Shown here piece by piece: positions 60,700-64,000 of a DNA stretch of 64,000 nt. The notes under the pieces are model-generated. The model did not search any database. It was not told the DNA's origin and saw nothing but the letters and a program-made list of their open reading frames with translations. The DNA lies in assembly GCF_001425705.1 (NCBI RefSeq), contig NZ_LMDC01000023.1, forward strand, positions 222,057-286,056. The letters run 5' to 3'. Source of the stretch: Pelomonas sp. Root1217 (GTDB lineage: Bacteria > Pseudomonadota > Gammaproteobacteria > Burkholderiales > Burkholderiaceae_C). A program made the position numbers and the translations under genes. Numbering within the stretch: the stretch's first letter is position 1; every line of letters starts with the position of its first letter.

Positions 60700-61617
60700 C
60701 TAAAGTTCGCGCCAGCGCGCTATCTCCGGCGCGATTGCGGCCAGTCCGTCGAGGCAGCGTACGCCTTCCGGGTAGCTTGGCAAACGGAGTGCCCGGCCGC
60801 CGCTGCTGCCCGCCCAGATTTCGACCGCGACCGGCAGCTGCGTGCGCAAGCTGGCCAGTCCGTCCAGCATGGCGCGGGGGGCCAGCTGGCCGCTGAAGCT
60901 CAGCGCGACTACATCGACCCGGCAGGCCACCGCAGCGGCGGGCAACTGTGCCAACGGTGTCTCCACGCCCAGCGACAGGCAGACGGCGCCCTCCAGGCCC
61001 AGCAGGGCTTCGACCATCAGCAGGCCCTGCGCGTGGCTTTCACCGGGCAGGGTTGTCAACAGCACCCGCGGCTGGCGACCGGTGGGGGGCGGCAGCGCAT
61101 GCATGGCCTGGCGCAGCACCCCCTGCAGGGATTCGCCATAGAGGTGCTCCTGGAAGAGCTGCAGCGCCCCGCTCATCCACAGCTCGTCAATGCGCGTCGT
61201 CAAGGGCGCGAAGACCTCGATGACGCCTCGCCCCAGGCCGCGGCGCAGTATGACCTCGGACAGCGCACGCCTCAGCCCCTCGACGTCATGGCTTTGCAGC
61301 AGGGCGGTGCAGGCAGCGATCTCAAAAGGCTCTAAAGCCGTGCCCGCCACGGGCACCGCGGCAGGCAGCTGCAGCAGCAACGACAACTCCTGTACCGACG
61401 CAGCGACTACACGGCCCGGACGGTGGCCTGCGTCCAACAACCGCTTCACGAGCCGCAGCCGCTGCACCTGTTCCGCCGGGTACAGGCGCTCGCCGGTGCC
61501 ATCGCGCCAGGGCGACGGGAAACCATAGCGGCGCTCCCAGACGCGCAGCGTTTCCTTGTGAATGCCGGTATCTCGCTCGACGGCGGTGATGCCGATGCCA
61601 TCGACCGAATCATTCAT
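60700..61617 (-). CDS. MerR-family, cobalamin-binding regulator (CarH/LitR-like photoreceptor candidate)
   Basis: A 305-residue regulator with an N-terminal MerR helix-turn-helix (residues 8-70: GITAVERDTGIHKETLRVWERRYGF, RLYPAEQVQRLRLV) and a C-terminal B12-binding region. W147 is followed after nine residues by E157-H158 (QEH), matching the W-x9-EH motif of the CarH four-helix bundle. The B12 motif E-x-H-x2-G is ESHAQG (E193, H195, G198), where the His would be the lower axial ligand. AdoCbl-bound CarH/LitR represses in the dark and is released by light. ATG 61617 is chosen since the MerR domain starts just after it. It leads an operon with the diiron gene. Confidence 0.88.
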   Translation of the reverse strand: MNDSVDGIGITAVERDTGIHKETLRVWERRYGFPSPWRDGTGERLYPAEQVQRLRLVKRLLDAGHRPGRVVAASVQELSLLLQLPAAVPVAGTALEPFEIAACTALLQSHDVEGLRRALSEVILRRGLGRGVIEVFAPLTTRIDELWMSGALQLFQEHLYGESLQGVLRQAMHALPPPTGRQPRVLLTTLPGESHAQGLLMVEALLGLEGAVCLSLGVETPLAQLPAAAVACRVDVVALSFSGQLAPRAMLDGLASLRTQLPVAVEIWAGSSGGRALRLPSYPEGVRCLDGLAAIAPEIARWREL

Positions 61618-61730
61618 CGCCGGCTCCCTGGTCGCGCTTGGTTCGCGCTGCACAAAGCGGGGACAGCAGTCGATTCCGGCCGCGCGGGAGAGGCGGGTCG
61701 CACACGAACAGAAATATTCGACAAAGCGAC

Positions 61731-61752
61731 TTACACATCCTACTGTTTGTAA
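61731..61752 (-). promoter_or_regulatory. Dyad upstream of the MerR/B12 gene, possible operator
   Basis: TTACA (61731-61735) and TGTAA (61748-61752) form a dyad with 12 bases between. It lies about 115 bases upstream of the regulator start, next to an AT-rich GAATATTTC stretch on the minus strand that could be a -10 region. MerR proteins bind dyads between promoter elements. Evidence is positional only. Confidence 0.3.
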
Positions 61753-61857
61753 TCCTGCTGCAGGCACACGGGATAGAGCAAAACCACCCGCGACGAAGAC
61801 AACAATCGTCACGGGAACTCGGTACAGGGCCTTGGAATTTCGCGATCGGTGCCCACT

Positions 61858-62070
61858 CTCGGGCTACACACCGGTAAAAACCCGAGCCCTGACTCGACTC
61901 GCACTCTCCGCTCAACCACGAATTTAGGTCGCGCAACCTCTCTGATCTCAGAGTAGCAATCTCGAAGCCGTTCTCCTCCTCCTCCCTCCCTCCCTCGTTG
62001 GCTTCGAGGCGTTCTGCGACCGCTTTTATGACCAAGGCCCGCATCCACCACGATGCGGGCCCTTTTTCTT
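61858..62070 (+). ncRNA. Candidate small RNA with CCUCC-rich loop and intrinsic terminator
   Basis: In the 545-base gap between the MerR/B12 gene and corA there is no convincing gene. The plus strand there carries three stem-loops in series: CTCGGG/CCCGAG (61858-61886), TCGAAGCC/GGCTTCGA (61962-61969 with 62000-62007) and a terminator hairpin at 62036. The middle loop is 30 bases of CCUCC-type pyrimidines (61970-61999), complementary to Shine-Dalgarno sequences. A strong terminator facing no other gene argues for a plus-strand transcript. Its 5' end and promoter are not known; the boundary at 61858 is a guess. Confidence 0.45.
62036..62070 (+). terminator. Intrinsic terminator on the plus strand
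   Basis: GGCCCGCAT (62036-62044) and ATGCGGGCC (62053-62061) form a perfect 9-bp stem with an 8-base loop, followed by CTTTTTCTT. No annotated plus-strand gene ends here, which is why a small RNA is proposed upstream. Confidence 0.85.
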
Positions 62071-62121
62071 GTCGAATTACCGCGCGACTGCCGTGGATCC
62101 AGCTTTGCTGGGCCACTGGCA

Positions 62122-62161
62122 GTGCCCCCTTGAGGGGGCCGGCGAAGCCGGTACGGGGTGG
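62122..62161. repeat. Intergenic REP-like element beside corA
   Basis: The hairpin GCCCCC-TTGA-GGGGGC (62124-62139) is followed by CCGGC-GAA-GCCGG (62139-62151) and TACGGGGTGG. This arrangement matches a short palindromic element I recall as common between genes in Comamonadaceae and relatives. It abuts the corA stop and may also aid 3' end formation. Confidence 0.6.
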
Positions 62162-62162
62162 T

Positions 62163-63152
62163 CTATTTCAACCAGCCCTTGCGGCGGAAATAGATGAAGG
62201 GCGCGGCGACAGACAGCAGCATCAGCACGAGGGCGAATGGGTAGCCCCAGCTCGACTCCAGTTCCGGCATGTTCTTGAAGTTCATGCCGTAGATCGATGC
62301 GATCAGCGTCGGCGGCAGCAGGGCGACGCTGGCCACGGAGAATATCTTGATGATCTTGTTCTGGTTGATGTTGATGAAACCGACCGTGGCATCCATCAGG
62401 AAGTTGATCTTGTCGAAGAGGAAAGCCGTGTGTGAGTCGAGTGAATCGATGTCACGCAGGATCTGGCGTGATTCCTCGAACTGCTCGGCGTTGAGCATGC
62501 GGCTGCGCATCATGAAACTGACGGCACGGCGCGTGTCCATCACATTGCGGCGGATGCGGCCGTTCAGGTCTTCCTCGCGCGCGATGGCCGACAGCACCTC
62601 GCCGGCGGCGGCGTCGGTCACGTCGCTCTTCAGTACGCGTACGCTGACGGCCTCGAGCTTGTCGTAGATGCCCTCGAGCACGTCCGCCGAGTACTCGGCG
62701 TCGGCGTCGTAGAGCTTGAGCAGCACGTCCTTGGCATCCTCGATCAGGGCCGGGATGCGCCGCGCACGCAGCCGCAGCAGGCGAAACACCGGCAGGTCCT
62801 CGTTGTGGACGGAGAACAGGATGTTGTTGAAGAGGATGAAGGCCACGCGCACATTGCGCGCCGACTTGCCGTCGGGGCCCTCGTCGCCCTCGATGAGGAA
62901 GTCGGAGCGGATGTGCAGCTCGCCGTTGTCTTCCTCGTAGAAGCGCGCCGATTCCTCCAGGTCCTCGTCGACGATGTCCTCGGGGATGGTCAGGCCGAAG
63001 CGGTCGCGGATCCAGCCTTTCTCCTCGGCGCTCGGGCTTTCAAGATCGACCCAGACCGGGCGCGACTGGGCCAGGTCCTCGGCGGTTTCGATTTCTTCCT
63101 GGAACAGGCCACCCTTCAGGCGCCCGTTGTCCAGCGTGAACACATTCAGCAT
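62163..63152 (-). CDS. corA: CorA magnesium/cobalt transporter
   Basis: A 329-residue CorA-family channel. The cytosolic domain (residues 1-255) is mixed and acidic. Two C-terminal membrane helices flank the signature YGMNFKNMPE (IFSVASVALLPPTLIASIYGMNF and ALVLMLLSVAAPFIYFRRKGWLK). CorA forms a pentamer that takes up magnesium, also cobalt and nickel. The ATG at 63152 begins the conserved MLNVFTLDNGRL. It is divergent from hpf across a 413-base gap and ends next to a REP-like element. Confidence 0.94.
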   Translation of the reverse strand: MLNVFTLDNGRLKGGLFQEEIETAEDLAQSRPVWVDLESPSAEEKGWIRDRFGLTIPEDIVDEDLEESARFYEEDNGELHIRSDFLIEGDEGPDGKSARNVRVAFILFNNILFSVHNEDLPVFRLLRLRARRIPALIEDAKDVLLKLYDADAEYSADVLEGIYDKLEAVSVRVLKSDVTDAAAGEVLSAIAREEDLNGRIRRNVMDTRRAVSFMMRSRMLNAEQFEESRQILRDIDSLDSHTAFLFDKINFLMDATVGFININQNKIIKIFSVASVALLPPTLIASIYGMNFKNMPELESSWGYPFALVLMLLSVAAPFIYFRRKGWLK

Positions 63153-63565
63153 GCATCGTCTCCTGGCAGCGCTGGCCAGACTGGCGAAAGGACGACGACG
63201 CAGCGCCGTCCGGGGTGGCGGGATTCAGGTCAACCGTCTCACTCCGGGCGGGGCCTCAGGAAGGCCGGCAGCGGGAGTGGACGGTCACCGAGGGTGATCG
63301 CTGTCCAAGAAGGGCTCCGTAGGGGGAATAGCCGCGGATTATTGCACCCGCTCAAGACGTGAAAGAAGCCGCGAAAACGAGGCCCTCCAGCCGACAAACG
63401 GTCACCGTCATCCCCTTGTCATGCCGCAGCTTCGCGAGCAAACTGGACTCGTCGATTTCCCCACTCCCACCCACCTCCGCTACCCGAAAGACCCCTCCTC
63501 CTCCCTCCCCTTCGTCTTTAGTTTTCTGGTTTGTTTTCCGACCCATTCCTCTGAAAGGAGGCTTT
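63153..63565. other. 413-base intergenic region between corA and hpf
   Basis: No convincing gene is seen. The part nearest corA contains an AT-rich patch (GCAATAATCC on the minus strand at about 63335-63345) that may be its promoter. The part nearest hpf holds a long pyrimidine-rich stretch (about 63460-63545) including CCTCCTCCTCCCTCCC at 63494-63509, then the ribosome site AAGGAGG before the hpf ATG. The tract would lie in the hpf leader. I see no sigma-54 promoter consensus. Confidence 0.6.
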
Positions 63566-63907
63566 ATGAATCTGACGATCAGTGGCCATCATCTCGACGT
63601 CACGCCCGCTCTGCGCGAGTACGTGCTCACCAAGCTGGACCGTGTGACCCGCCACTTCGACCAGGTCGTTGACATCAACGTCCTGCTGACCGTGGAGAAG
63701 CAAAAGGAGAAGGAACGCCGCCAGCGCGCGGAAGTGACCCTGCATGTGAAGGGCCGCGACATCTTTGTCGAGCAATCCCACGAGGATCTGTACGCCGCCA
63801 TTGATCAGCTGATGGACAAGCTGGATCGCCAGGTCTGCCGCCACAAGGACAAGGTGCAGGATCACCACCACGCCTCGGCCAAGCGCCTCGAGGTACCTGC
63901 ACGCTGA
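63566..63907 (+). CDS. hpf: Ribosome hibernation promoting factor
   Basis: A 113-residue short-form HPF/RaiA-family protein beginning [20 protein letters not shown], with the conserved helix [25 protein letters not shown] and the second helix [29 protein letters not shown] binds the 30S subunit and promotes 100S dimers in stationary phase. A strong ribosome site (AAGGAGG) precedes ATG 63566. The gene is followed by an intrinsic terminator. A pyrimidine-rich leader precedes it, which may affect translation. Confidence 0.95.
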   Translation: MNLTISGHHLDVTPALREYVLTKLDRVTRHFDQVVDINVLLTVEKQKEKERRQRAEVTLHVKGRDIFVEQSHEDLYAAIDQLMDKLDRQVCRHKDKVQDHHHASAKRLEVPAR

Positions 63908-63927
63908 AGCCCCTGGCTCATCTCACG

Positions 63928-63950
63928 GCGGCCTTTGGGCCGCTTTTGTT
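63928..63950 (+). terminator. Intrinsic terminator after hpf
   Basis: GCGGCC (63928-63933), loop TTTG, GGCCGC (63938-63943), then TTTTGTTTT. It lies 20 bases beyond the hpf stop. The remaining 50 bases of the window show no supportable feature. Confidence 0.85.
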
Positions 63951-64000
63951 TTGGCTCTTTGCGCATTGATTCGTGATGGCTCACGTGTTGAGCCTGTGGG

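Noticed and set aside
61610..62116. 168-residue minus-strand open frame over the MerR upstream region
   Set aside because: No ribosome site or motif. It reads through the pyrimidine tract and terminator hairpin.
63153..63565. Sigma-54 promoter for hpf
   Set aside because: No TGGCAC-N5-TTGC match found in the region.
1..64000. CRISPR array, prophage, insertion sequence or tRNA
   Set aside because: No spaced direct repeats, no transposase or integrase catalytic domains, and no cloverleaf sequence was found on reading both strands.

Overview
The window is high-GC chromosomal DNA of a betaproteobacterium in the Burkholderiales. The best guess is the Roseateles/Pelomonas/Mitsuaria or Comamonadaceae side. 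The reasons are the nitrilase / YhdP / glnE neighbourhood, gene types common in that order (ChrB-ChrA, HME-RND metal efflux, Cj0069-like protein, small stress-type proteins) and a GCCCCCTTGAGGGGGC-type intergenic element of a kind I associate with that group. I see no rRNA, tRNA, CRISPR array, transposase, integrase or prophage gene. Genes are tightly packed, often with 4-base overlaps.

Layout. 1-14.8 kb: housekeeping and metabolism (nitrilase-family fragment, AlkB-like dioxygenase, orphan solute-binding protein, YhdP, GlnE, rhombosortase, FAD oxidoreductase, EamA exporter, GST, CYTH-CHAD protein, two small proteins). 14.8-21.5 kb: SugE/Gdx exporter, the selenium pair mnmH-selD, a transglutaminase-like protein, a NarL-type histidine kinase, and the potassium transporter kup, which has a perfect 12-bp inverted repeat against its start codon. 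21.5-27.5 kb: an accessory block (isochorismatase, hemerythrin, PRC-barrel, histidine phosphatase, TPP enzyme, glycosyltransferase). 27.7-38 kb: signalling and repair (CheB-CheR-PAS-kinase fusion with coupled receiver, UdgX-type uracil-DNA glycosylase, internally deleted pcm, Cys-rich Csp3-like copper protein, PAS-rich hybrid kinase, receiver-GGDEF cyclase, TfoX-like protein). 38-44.6 kb: secreted GH39 and GH2 glycosidases and a cytochrome c-sorbosone dehydrogenase fusion.

45.7-57.5 kb is a metal-resistance island. A CzcI-like protein and an HME-RND efflux operon are followed by two small periplasmic proteins and an EamA transporter with a histidine-rich tail. A Cj0069-like protein comes next, then chrB-chrA on the other strand. 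57.6-59.7 kb is a GntR(YtrA)-ABC transporter operon. 59.8-61.6 kb holds a MerR regulator with the residues expected of a B12 photoreceptor (CarH/LitR type), upstream of a diiron desaturase-like gene. Divergent from it is a possible small RNA with a CCUCC-rich loop and an intrinsic terminator. The window ends with corA and hpf; the hpf leader carries the same kind of pyrimidine tract.

The most novel-looking items are the candidate anti-Shine-Dalgarno RNA beside the B12/light regulator; the metal operon in which two exported proteins share a 13-residue histidine-containing mature N-terminus; the kup leader hairpin; and the probably leaderless chrB transcript. All statements come from reading the sequence; no database search was run.
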